Assembly (NCBI GenBank): GCA_036272195.1 | Contig: DATAZE010000058.1 | Coordinates: 1 to 64,000 of the forward strand | From: DASXHY01 sp036272195 | GTDB taxonomy: Bacteria; Verrucomicrobiota; Verrucomicrobiia; Limisphaerales; DASXHY01 | Direction: 5' to 3' | Length of the DNA stretch: 64,000 bases | In this document: positions 33,556 through 42,200 of the stretch, piece after piece | How the letters are laid out: the number at the start of each line of letters is the position of its first letter | Position numbering within the stretch: the first letter of the stretch is position 1 | Notes under the pieces: generated by a model | What the model was told of the DNA's origin: nothing | What the model saw: the letters and a program-made list of their open reading frames with translations, nothing else | Database searches by the model: none | Made by a program: the position numbers and the translations under genes

Positions 33556-34854
33556 TTATGCATCCAGCACCAAATTCGACTTCGGTTTGCAAATACACGT
33601 CAGGCACGAACCTGTCTCGGCGCTCGCGCCTTGCGACGCCAGATATTCCACGTCGCCGGATTTGATGGCCACCAGGCAGGTGCCGCAATTTCCCGCGCGG
33701 CAACCGGCATCAATCCTGACTCCACGCGCTTCGGCAAAGTCGAGCAGCGAACCCATCGCCGGGTCCCAATGATGCGTTTTGTTCGATTTGCCGAACGTCA
33801 CCGTGATCTTCGAGAGCATCATCGTGTCGCTCGCCGATGGTGGCGCGGCTTTTTTCACCGACGCCGGGCCGAACGCTTCGAAATGCACATTTGCATCCGG
33901 CACGCCCCATTCCGTGAGTCCGTCCGTGATGCTCTTCATGAAAGCGCCCGGGCCGCACAGGAAATAATCGTAATTGTTCGAGGGCAGCAATTGTTTGAAC
34001 AACTCCACCGTCACGCGGCCTTCGTGCTGGTAATCTTTGCCCTTGGCATCCTCTTTGGCCGGTTTGCTGTAGCAGACGTGCAGGCGCACGTTTTCATTTC
34101 CGGCGGCGATTTTTTCGAGATGCTCCTTGAGGATATGTTCCTTGCGATTGCGCGCGCCGAAGAAAAACCACACCTCGCGCTTTTGCCCGCTCTCCACAAT
34201 CGCGTTCAGCATGCTCACCATCGGCGTGATGCCCACGCCGCCTGAAATCAGCACCACCGGCTTTTCCTCGGACATCTCCAGAAAGAAATGGCCGCCCGGC
34301 GCTTTCACATCGAGGATGTCGCCCACTTTGATGGTGTCGCAGAAATACGACGAGGCAATCCCGCATTTGGCGCCCTCACAATCCGGCGGCGGCAGCGCCT
34401 TTTTGATCGTGACGCGGTAACAATCGGGCCGATGCGAATCCGAGAGCGAATAACAGCGGATGACGGGCTTGCCCTGGCCGGGCAGGTTCAGTTGAAAGGT
34501 AATATATTGGCCGGGTTTAAACTGCGGGAGCGGCCGCCCATCGTGCGGAGCGAGATAAAACGAATGCACGTCCTCGCATTCGCATACTTTTTTAAGGACC
34601 TGAAATTTTCGGTAACCGTTCCAGACGAGGTTGATTTGTTCGACCTCTTTGGTCCGGGCTTTGGCCGTCTGGATTTCGATTTTTAACCGCTGGCGCGCCA
34701 GTGATTGTTGCTCGCGCTCGAATGACAGTCGCCGCAAAGTCCCGTAACAAAGCGAGGCGGCGTAAAGGGTCAAAAATCCGAGCAAGAGATAACCGAAGAG
34801 GAGACTGATATTTCCCCCAAATGCAGATTGCATCTGTTGTATAAGGGATTGCAT
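33556..34854 (-). CDS. Membrane-anchored FAD/NAD(P)H reductase with C-terminal 2Fe-2S ferredoxin
   Basis: A 432-residue electron-entry enzyme. A membrane helix (ISLLFGYLLLGFLTLYAASL, about 16-35) is followed by a coiled linker. The FAD domain has RCYSLSDSHRPDCYRVTIK (about 133-151), with the RxYS flavin motif. The NAD domain has VLISGGVGITPMVSML (about 200-215) and YFLCGPGAFM. The C-terminal plant-type ferredoxin has CRAGNCGTCLVAIKSG and CLTC, giving the CX4CX2C...C ligands. The order matches ferredoxin-NAD(P)H reductases of the HCP-reductase / Nqr-F-like type. I chose the ATG at 34854 because the upstream 24 residues are not typical. It is the first gene of the minus-strand operon and likely feeds electrons from NADH. 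Confidence 0.88.
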   Translation of the reverse strand: MQSLIQQMQSAFGGNISLLFGYLLLGFLTLYAASLCYGTLRRLSFEREQQSLARQRLKIEIQTAKARTKEVEQINLVWNGYRKFQVLKKVCECEDVHSFYLAPHDGRPLPQFKPGQYITFQLNLPGQGKPVIRCYSLSDSHRPDCYRVTIKKALPPPDCEGAKCGIASSYFCDTIKVGDILDVKAPGGHFFLEMSEEKPVVLISGGVGITPMVSMLNAIVESGQKREVWFFFGARNRKEHILKEHLEKIAAGNENVRLHVCYSKPAKEDAKGKDYQHEGRVTVELFKQLLPSNNYDYFLCGPGAFMKSITDGLTEWGVPDANVHFEAFGPASVKKAAPPSASDTMMLSKITVTFGKSNKTHHWDPAMGSLLDFAEARGVRIDAGCRAGNCGTCLVAIKSGDVEYLASQGASAETGSCLTCICKPKSNLVLDA

Positions 34855-35021
34855 TTCTGGTGTGCAGAATATAACAAGGCGCTGTGCCCGGCAAACATTT
34901 AACTTGGTTCTCGCGGCATTCAACAAAAGAAAAGTGGCGGAGATCCGTCGCCATCCAAAACCTTGCGGATATCTTTGTGCGGCCGACCGCGCGCCAGCGG
35001 TTGCTCTGCTGGTCTTGCAGC

Positions 35022-35204
35022 CCGTCAGGGCGAAAGAAAATAGCCCACCGCTTCAGTGGTGGGGCGTTGCGCGCGAACGTTCAAAGTCCCGGAGGGACGG
35101 CAGAACCTCATGGAAGGAATTTCTGCCGTCCCTGCGGGACTTGGCAAAGCATGGACGTTCATCCCAGCGATGAATCACTGGGCTATTTTCTTTCGTCCTG
35201 GCGG
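35022..35204. mobile_element. Non-autonomous REP element (copy 1) in front of the tetrahaem cytochrome
   Basis: A 183-bp palindromic element. Outer arms (35022-35063 and 35163-35204) share CGAAAGAAAATAGCCCA as reverse complements. Inner arms (about 35084-35104 and 35119-35141) share a GTCCC-GGGAC/GGACGGCAGAA hairpin. The same arms flank the transposase gene in copy 2 (38609-39233). It supplies the start codon (35151) and first 18 or so residues of the downstream cytochrome. Confidence 0.85.
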
Positions 35205-36356
35205 ACTTGGCTTTTGGGCCTGCGCTCGCCCATTGCGGGTTTCGTTCTGATAACTTTATTCGTCATTTCCCCGCCGCGGGTTTTTGCTGATGAAACAACC
35301 TCTCCAGTTGTCGCGCCTAAATTTCTCGGTTCACAAACCTGCAGCTCGAGCAGTTGCCACGGCGGCGCAGGTGAAAAAAGCAATCAATACACGATCTGGT
35401 CCACGCACGATTTTCACCACGCGAGGCCTTATGCGACGCTCGAAACCGCACGATCCGAGCGGTTGGCTGAAGTCTTGAAACTCGGCAATCCCACACAAAG
35501 CGCGCGCTGCACTGTTTGTCATGCGCCTTTTGCCACTGTTCCCGCGGATCGCCTCGGCCACGATGCGCAAATCAGCGAAGGCATCTCGTGCGAAACCTGC
35601 CACGGCCCCGCCGAAAACTGGCTCCGTTCCCACACCCGGCACGATTACACGCACGCCGACCGCGGTGCCGCCGGAATGCGCGACCTGAAAAATCTCTACG
35701 TCCGCGCAAACACATGCGTCGCCTGCCATCAGAACATCGATCCCGAAATTCGCGCCGCCGGCCATCCGGAATTGATTTTCGAATTGGACGGGCAATCGGT
35801 GACGATGCCGAGGCACTGGCGCGAGGAGCGAACGCCGGCTGATCGGTGGTTTGTTGGGCAGGCAGTCGCGCTTCGCGAAATGAGCGCGCAATTACAAAGT
35901 TTTCCCAGCCTGGAGTTATCGAATCGCTGGGCCGGTCTTTTATGGGTGCTTCAACGGGCGGGCAAACCTGAAATTCTCCAAACGAATGACGAAGACATTG
36001 CGCGGGTGCAAAAACGTTTCGACGGTTTTGCGCGGGAAATCGCAATGATCCCAAAAGAAGAACCTTCCGCAAACGGCCTGAAACAAACGGTCCAACAGCT
36101 CTCCGCGAGCAGCACAGCTTTTGAAGATAAAATGATTCCCGTCCCACTCCAGGCACGCCGCGCCGAACGCCTCACACTCGCATTAGACCGTCTGGTTATA
36201 ATGCTTCCCGGCGTAACCACCAATTCCGCCGTGAACCAATCCCTGAACAAGCTTTTTGCCGACGCCCAATCGCTGCCGGATTTTGACCCGAACCAGTTCG
36301 CGAAGGACCTGAACACATTCCATTCCAGTGTCGCCGGCTTTCTGGAAACAAAATAA
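35151..36356 (+). CDS. Secreted tetrahaem cytochrome c (cytochrome c554-like)
   Basis: A 401-residue periplasmic or surface cytochrome. Haem sites are CSSSSCH (a C-x4-CH variant), CTVCH, CETCH and CVACH, all in the first 200 residues, as in cytochrome c554-type tetrahaem proteins. The C-terminal 190 residues are helical without haem motifs. The ATG at 35151 lies inside a REP element; the first 18 residues (MDVHPSDESLGYFLSSWR) are translated repeat, and then LLGLRSPIAGFVLITLFVIS and VFADE complete the signal peptide. An alternative internal start is not evident. Its last 29 nt overlap the outer-membrane barrel gene. It probably takes electrons from the decahaem cytochrome and passes them outward. 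Confidence 0.82.
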   Translation: MDVHPSDESLGYFLSSWRTWLLGLRSPIAGFVLITLFVISPPRVFADETTSPVVAPKFLGSQTCSSSSCHGGAGEKSNQYTIWSTHDFHHARPYATLETARSERLAEVLKLGNPTQSARCTVCHAPFATVPADRLGHDAQISEGISCETCHGPAENWLRSHTRHDYTHADRGAAGMRDLKNLYVRANTCVACHQNIDPEIRAAGHPELIFELDGQSVTMPRHWREERTPADRWFVGQAVALREMSAQLQSFPSLELSNRWAGLLWVLQRAGKPEILQTNDEDIARVQKRFDGFAREIAMIPKEEPSANGLKQTVQQLSASSTAFEDKMIPVPLQARRAERLTLALDRLVIMLPGVTTNSAVNQSLNKLFADAQSLPDFDPNQFAKDLNTFHSSVAGFLETK

Positions 36357-38547
36357 GCGCTGCTTGGCGCTGCCCGTTTTTTGCCTGAGCGCCACGCTCG
36401 CGGCGGCGCAAACGAACTCCGCGCCCAACACCAACGCCCTCGCGCCGCACCAATTCATCGACACCAATTCACCGCCGCAATCGCCGGTAAAATTCAACCC
36501 GGACTTCGGCGTCCCGCCCTCGCGCTACCATCCGAGTCCAGCGCCCAATCCATCGATCAGCTCGCGCTGGGTGACAAATCTTCCGCCCGAACCAGTCGCA
36601 CCGCCGGTTTTCAATCCCGACCCCGGCGCGATGTTGAAATCACAAACAACCAACACGCCGTTCTTTACCAACACATTTTCACCACCACCCGCTTATTCCG
36701 GCGAAGCGATACCCCCGGGGTTCACGTTGCCGCGCCCGAACGTGCGCAGCGAACAACTCGAACTCACGAACCAGCCCGCGGGCAATTACGGCGCGGGCCC
36801 GCTGCCGCCCGGCCTCGAATTGCCCCGCACCAACACGCGCGGCAATCTTTACATCAAGGAAAAATGGGATACCCCGAAATACGCGCCGCTTTATGATTAT
36901 ACGCTCCCGCCATTCGCCGAACCCGAAACGAACCGGTGGCGCATCGGTTTTGTGCCGTGGCGCCGTTACACCAGCGGCGACATCGAGCAGCCCTATGAAT
37001 CACCCAAGCCGATGCTCTGGCGGCCCTACGCGCAAAGCCTGCTCAAAGGCGACGCGCCCATTCTCGGACAGGATGTTTTTCTGGACCTGACCGCCGGCTC
37101 GGAAACCACTTTTGAATTGCGCCGCGTGCCGACGCCGAGTGGCGTCAGTTCATCGCACCCGAATAACGCGGAATTTTTTGGCAAAAGCGAGCAGATGTTC
37201 GTGCAAAATAATTTTTCATTCACCGTCGACCTCTTCCAAGGCGAAACCGTCTTCCAGCCGGTGCATTGGGCCTTGCGGCTGGAGCCGGTCTTCAACGTCA
37301 ATTACACTGACACACGCGAGAACAACGTCATCAGCCCGAATCCCCAGCGCGGCACGGATCGTCTCGATAGTTTCGTCGCGCTTCAGCAGGCGTTCATTGA
37401 GCTTCATCTCGGCGATCTTTCGGAGAATTATGATTTCATGGCCACGCGAATTGGCAACCAGCCCTTCAACAGCGATTTTCGCGGGTTCATTTTCAACGAC
37501 GTCAATCTCGCTGCGCGTCTGTTCGGCAATTACGACAACAATCGCTGGCAATACAACGTCATCGTCTTCGACATGGACGAGAAGGACACGAATTCCGAGC
37601 TGAACAAATTCGCGCGGCGCGGCCAGGACGTTTTCATCGCGAATTTATTCCGCCAGGATTTCCTGTGGCACGGCTATACGGCGCAATTGAGTTTTCACGC
37701 GAATTTCGACCACGGCGGCACGCACTACGACGAAAACGGGAACCTCACCCGCCCAGCGCCCCTCGGCTCGGTGGTGCCGCACGATGTGAACGCATTTTAT
37801 TTTGGCTGGGCGGGGGACGGGCACATTGGCCGGTTGAATCTCAGTCACGCATTTTATGAGGTGGTTGGGCACGACAGTTTCAACGGCCTCGCCGGCCGCC
37901 CGGTGGACATCAACGCTCAAATGGCCGCGCTGGAACTCTCTTATGATCGCGATTGGATCCGCTACAAGGCGTCCGTGTTCTATGCCTCCGGCGATCACAA
38001 AGCCACCGACGGCACGGCGAACGGGTTTGATTCCATTGTCGACAACCCGAATTTCACCGGCGGCCCGTTCAGTTGGTATGTGCACCAGGGATTCAACCTC
38101 GCCGGCACCGCAGTCGGCTTGAAACAGCGCGACAGCCTCATCCCTGATTTGCGCACGAGCAAAACGGAAGGACAGGCGAACTTCGTTAACCCGGGCGTAT
38201 TGCTCCTCGGCCTGGGAACGGAAATGGATTTGACCCCAAGGCTGCGGAGTTTCATCAACGCGAATTACGTTCGCTTCATGGAAACCGATGCCATCAAAAC
38301 CGCGCTCCTCACCGACAAAGTGGACAATGAACTCGGCTACGATTTAAGCCTCGGATTTCAATATCGTCCGCTGTTGACGGACAACGTCATCATTTCGACC
38401 GGCTTTGGCACATTGATTCCCGGCACCGGCTACCGCGACATTTACAAAACCAGCAGCGATCCTGTTTCCGGCTACGGCTCGCACGGCCGCGGCCGGGTGG
38501 ATGATTTTCTTTACAGCGTGGTGTTGTCCGTCACACTTACTTATTAA
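36328..38547 (+). CDS. Predicted outer-membrane beta-barrel (porin-like)
   Basis: A 739-residue exported protein. A GTG start within the end of the previous gene gives the leader MSPAFWKQNKRCLALPVFCL and ATLAAAQT. Residues 30-210 are Pro/Asn/Thr-rich and likely unstructured. From about 240, alternating amphipathic strands appear (FSFTVDLFQGETVFQPVHWA; NRWQYNVIVFDMDEKD; DNVIISTGFG). The protein ends YSVVLSVTLTY, with the aromatic last residue of outer-membrane barrels. It has no haem motif. Lying between two multihaem cytochromes in one transcript, it may form the outer-membrane sleeve of a porin-cytochrome conduit like MtrB, though I see no detailed similarity to MtrB. Confidence 0.65.
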   Translation: MSPAFWKQNKRCLALPVFCLSATLAAAQTNSAPNTNALAPHQFIDTNSPPQSPVKFNPDFGVPPSRYHPSPAPNPSISSRWVTNLPPEPVAPPVFNPDPGAMLKSQTTNTPFFTNTFSPPPAYSGEAIPPGFTLPRPNVRSEQLELTNQPAGNYGAGPLPPGLELPRTNTRGNLYIKEKWDTPKYAPLYDYTLPPFAEPETNRWRIGFVPWRRYTSGDIEQPYESPKPMLWRPYAQSLLKGDAPILGQDVFLDLTAGSETTFELRRVPTPSGVSSSHPNNAEFFGKSEQMFVQNNFSFTVDLFQGETVFQPVHWALRLEPVFNVNYTDTRENNVISPNPQRGTDRLDSFVALQQAFIELHLGDLSENYDFMATRIGNQPFNSDFRGFIFNDVNLAARLFGNYDNNRWQYNVIVFDMDEKDTNSELNKFARRGQDVFIANLFRQDFLWHGYTAQLSFHANFDHGGTHYDENGNLTRPAPLGSVVPHDVNAFYFGWAGDGHIGRLNLSHAFYEVVGHDSFNGLAGRPVDINAQMAALELSYDRDWIRYKASVFYASGDHKATDGTANGFDSIVDNPNFTGGPFSWYVHQGFNLAGTAVGLKQRDSLIPDLRTSKTEGQANFVNPGVLLLGLGTEMDLTPRLRSFINANYVRFMETDAIKTALLTDKVDNELGYDLSLGFQYRPLLTDNVIISTGFGTLIPGTGYRDIYKTSSDPVSGYGSHGRGRVDDFLYSVVLSVTLTY

Positions 38548-38608
38548 AGCCATGACGAAAATCCTTCGGTCAATAATCGGCACTCAGGGTAAACAATCTT
38601 TCGTTAGT

Positions 38609-39233
38609 CCGATAGGACGTCAGATAATAGCCCACCGCTTTAGCGGTGGGTTTAGCCCAAACTTCCCAAGTCCCGCAGGGACGGCAGAACCTTAAAACAT
38701 GCACGCGTTCACGAGCAGCCTCTATCATTGTGTGTGGAGCACGAAAGACAGGCGGCCCGTCCTGACACCCGAAATTCAAGCTCGGCTTTGGCCATATCTA
38801 GGTGGAACTGCCCGGGCAAACAAAACCTGGGCATTGGCCGTTGGTGGTGTCGCTGACCACGTCCATATCTTGCTTTCGCTGCCTTCAACACTCACAATTT
38901 CAAAAGCCATCCAATTGTTGAAAGGCAATTCGTCAAAGTGGTTGCATGAGGAGTTCCGCGATCTTCGGTCCTTTAATTGGCAGGAAGGATACGGAGCTTT
39001 CACGATTGGAATGTCGAGTGTAGCCGATACCAAAAACTATATTGCCACACAGAACGAACATCATCAGAAGAAAACGTTCCAGGAAAAGTTTCGTTCCTTT
39101 CTGGATAAGCACGGTTTGTCGTATGATGCAGCGACCTTGTGGGACTAATTTCTGCCGTCCCTGCGGGACTCGACGACGCTCCGGCGTTCATCCCAGCGAT
39201 GAATCGCTGGGCTATTTTCTTTCGTCCTTACGG
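38609..39233 (+). mobile_element. REP/RAYT element (copy 2) carrying an IS200-like transposase
   Basis: A 625-bp element. The left arm (38609 onward, CCGATAGGACGTCAGATAAT and AGCCCACCGC) and right arm (39191-39233, ending TATTTTCTTTCGTCCTTACGG) are the same inverted termini as copy 1. Inner hairpin units (AGTCCCGCAGGGACGGCAGAA and its complement) lie at both sides of the transposase gene at 38699-39148. The right end is fused in frame to the giant decahaem cytochrome gene. Confidence 0.88.
38699..39148 (+). CDS. REP-associated tyrosine transposase (IS200/IS605 TnpA-like, Y1 HUH)
   Basis: A 149-residue single-strand transposase that nicks and joins hairpin-flanked DNA. The HUH metal motif is in GVADHVHILLSLP (about 48-60). 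The catalytic Tyr is most likely in DTKNYIATQNEHHQKKTFQE (about 109-128), the helix typical of RAYT proteins. The C-terminal KFRSFLDKHGL..LWD tail is also typical. Length matches the family. It is flanked by the REP hairpins it would recognise, so the element may still be active and could also move copy 1 in trans. Its last 26 nt overlap the start region of the cytochrome gene in another frame. Confidence 0.92.
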   Translation: MHAFTSSLYHCVWSTKDRRPVLTPEIQARLWPYLGGTARANKTWALAVGGVADHVHILLSLPSTLTISKAIQLLKGNSSKWLHEEFRDLRSFNWQEGYGAFTIGMSSVADTKNYIATQNEHHQKKTFQEKFRSFLDKHGLSYDAATLWD

Positions 39234-42200
39234 ACTGGGCTGGTTGCTTTCGCGATATTTATATTCCTGTCGTTTATTCTTTCGTCGACACCGCTTTTTG
39301 CCGATGACGCTGGCTTCGGCCCATCGATTTCCGTTCCGCGTGATTTGCCTGAAAACGATCCGCATGGTTTGCCCGCGCGAAATTGGATCGATCAAACTCG
39401 CGAAGAGGCCACGCACAAAAGCCTGGGCTGCCTCGAATGCCATAAAGGCATTGAAAACACATCCATGCACGTCAGCCCAAACGTCGTGCTCGGCTGCATC
39501 GATTGCCATGGCGGCAATCCGACACCCGGCCTCACTCAATACAAGGCGCATGTTCAACCGTCGCACCCGGAATTCTGGCCCACCTCCGCCAATCCGGCTG
39601 ACGCCGACGTGCTGCTCAATCAGGAATCGCCGGAATTCATCCGGTTTGTGAACCCCGGCGATTTGCGCGTGGCGCAACAGACCTGCGGCGTCTGTCATCA
39701 GCAAGCGGTCGGGCACGTGTGGCTCAGCATGATGAACCACGGCGCCACGCTCTGGGGCGCGGCGCTATATAATAATGGCGCGTTTCCGTTGAAGAATTAT
39801 CGCTACGGCCAGGCCTATGGGCCGAATGGCGAGCCGTTGAAGCTGATAAATCCTCACACGCCCACGCCCGAAGAAACGCGATTGCACGGAATTTTGCCGT
39901 TCATCGAACCGCCGCCGCGTTTTCCCATCGCGCAACCGAGCAATATCCTTCGCATCTTCGAAAAGGGCGGCGAGAAGCAATTGCAACTCGGCATTCCCAA
40001 TTCCGAAGAGGAGCCGGGGCATCCTGCGCGCCGTTTGTCCGAGCGCGGATTCGGCACGTTGAACCGGATTGATCCCGTTTTTCTCAACATCCAAAAAATG
40101 CGCCTGCATGATCCGCTGCTCGGCTTCATGGGCTCGAACAATCATCCCGGCGATTACCGGAGCAGCGGCTGCTCGGCCTGCCACGTGATTTACGCGAACG
40201 ATCGCTCGCCCTCGCAGTCCGGCTGGTATTCCAAGTACGGCAATCAGGGCCTCAGTTTCAGCGGCGATCAATCCGGCCTGCGCCACGATGAACGCGGCCA
40301 CCCGATTCACCACGAATTGACGCGCTCGATTCCCAGCAGCCAATGCATGGTCTGCCACATGCACCAGGGCAATTTATTCGTGAACCCGTTCCTTGGTTAC
40401 ACCTGGTGGGACCAGGAATCTGACGGCGAGTTCATGTATCCGAACCCGGACAATCCGATTGCCAACGACCCGCATTTCCGCGGCAGCCGCTCGCTCGCGC
40501 AAATGACGCAGCAGCACAATCCCACGGACGAAGAATTTGTTAATTCCATTCGCAACAATCCCGAAGCCGCCGCGGCACGCGGGTTGTGGGGCAATTTGGA
40601 TTTTCTGGAAAAAACCGCTGAGTTGAATCCGAAACTCAAGAACACGCAATTCGCCGATTATCACGGCCACGGCTGGATTTTCCGCGCCGTATTCAAGCAC
40701 GATCGCCAGGGCAACCTTCGCGATCTCGACGACAACATTATCCCGCACGATGATCCGGATAAATGGGCCAAGGCCGTGCACTTGAAGGACGCGCACCTCG
40801 CGCACGGCATGCAATGCGTGGATTGCCATTTCGAAGCCGACGCCCACGGCAACGGCAATCTCTACGGCGACCCGCGCGCCGCCACAACCATCGAGTGCAT
40901 TGACTGCCACGGGACTATTTTGAAACGCCCGAGCCTCCAAACCACAGGCAATGGCGGCCAGATTGATTTGAATCAAAGTTCAACACCTTCGGGTCCGCGC
41001 TTTATCTGGGAAGGCAAAAAACTCTTTCAACGCTCCATGATGAGCCCGGATGTGCGCTGGGAAATTCCGCAAACGATGGACACGATCGACCCGGCGTCAT
41101 CCCACTACAATCCGAAATCCGCGTACGCGAAAACGCTGCGGCGCGAGGGCAAGGAATGGGGAGATGCCCCGAATGGTGAAAAATGCTCCCGCGAACTGGC
41201 GCATGACAATTCCAACATCTCCTGCCAGGTCTGTCACAGCTCATGGGCCACGAGCTGCTTCGGCTGCCACTTGCCCATGCGCGCAAATCAACGGGCGCCG
41301 GCCAATAAGTTCGAAGGCGTCACCACCCGCAATTTCACCACGTACAACCCGCAGGTCGTCCGCGACGACGTTTTCCAACTCGGCATTGACGCCACTTACA
41401 AGAATCACCGGCTCGCCATATTGCGGTCGTCATCCGCCGTGATCGTCGGCTCGCAGAACGCGAATCGTGAATGGGTTTATTCGCAGCAACAAACCGTGAG
41501 CGCCGAAGGCTACAGCGGCCAGGCGTTCAACCCGCATTTTCCGCACACCACGAGCGGCGTCGGCACGACCAAGACCTGCACCGATTGCCATCTTTCGAAG
41601 GAGAATGACAACAACGCGTGGATGACTCAATTGCTCGGCTTCGGCACGGGCGCGGTGAATTTCTTCGGCCGCTACGCGTACGTCGGCGAGGGCAAAGGCG
41701 GGTTTGATGCCGTCGCGTGGACCGAGCAGGAGGAACCGCAAGCCGCCTTCGGCAGTCATTTGCAGAAGATTGCTTACCCCGCTGATTACGCACAACACGA
41801 GACCAACCACGGCGTTCTCACCGAAGCCTATCACCATCACGGGAAGGAAATTCTCGATCTGACATTGCGCGGCGAATATCTCTACACGGCCAACGGTGAA
41901 GACGGCTTTGAAGTTTTCGACGTGGCGAACATCGATCAAAAAGGTTTCTCCGAACGCATTGTGAGCGCGCCCGTTTCGCCGCTTGGCCAGCGGACTTACG
42001 TGCGGACGAAATACGCCACTTCCGTCACGCTGCCGAGCACGCTGGGCATCGATCCGTTGCGGCAGCATTACCCGGAAATTTCCAAGGCTGAAATTAGTGG
42101 CACGGGCGTCCCGCCCGTGCGAAGCGCTCAAGAAACACACGGGCGAGACGCCCGTGCCACTACGAGCGACATTTACACGGGCAACGAAGAACAGCCCATC

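Noticed and set aside
34884..35150. Longer start of the tetrahaem cytochrome
   Set aside because: The added 89 residues are promoter and REP-element sequence of low quality; the ATG at 35151 already gives a workable export leader.
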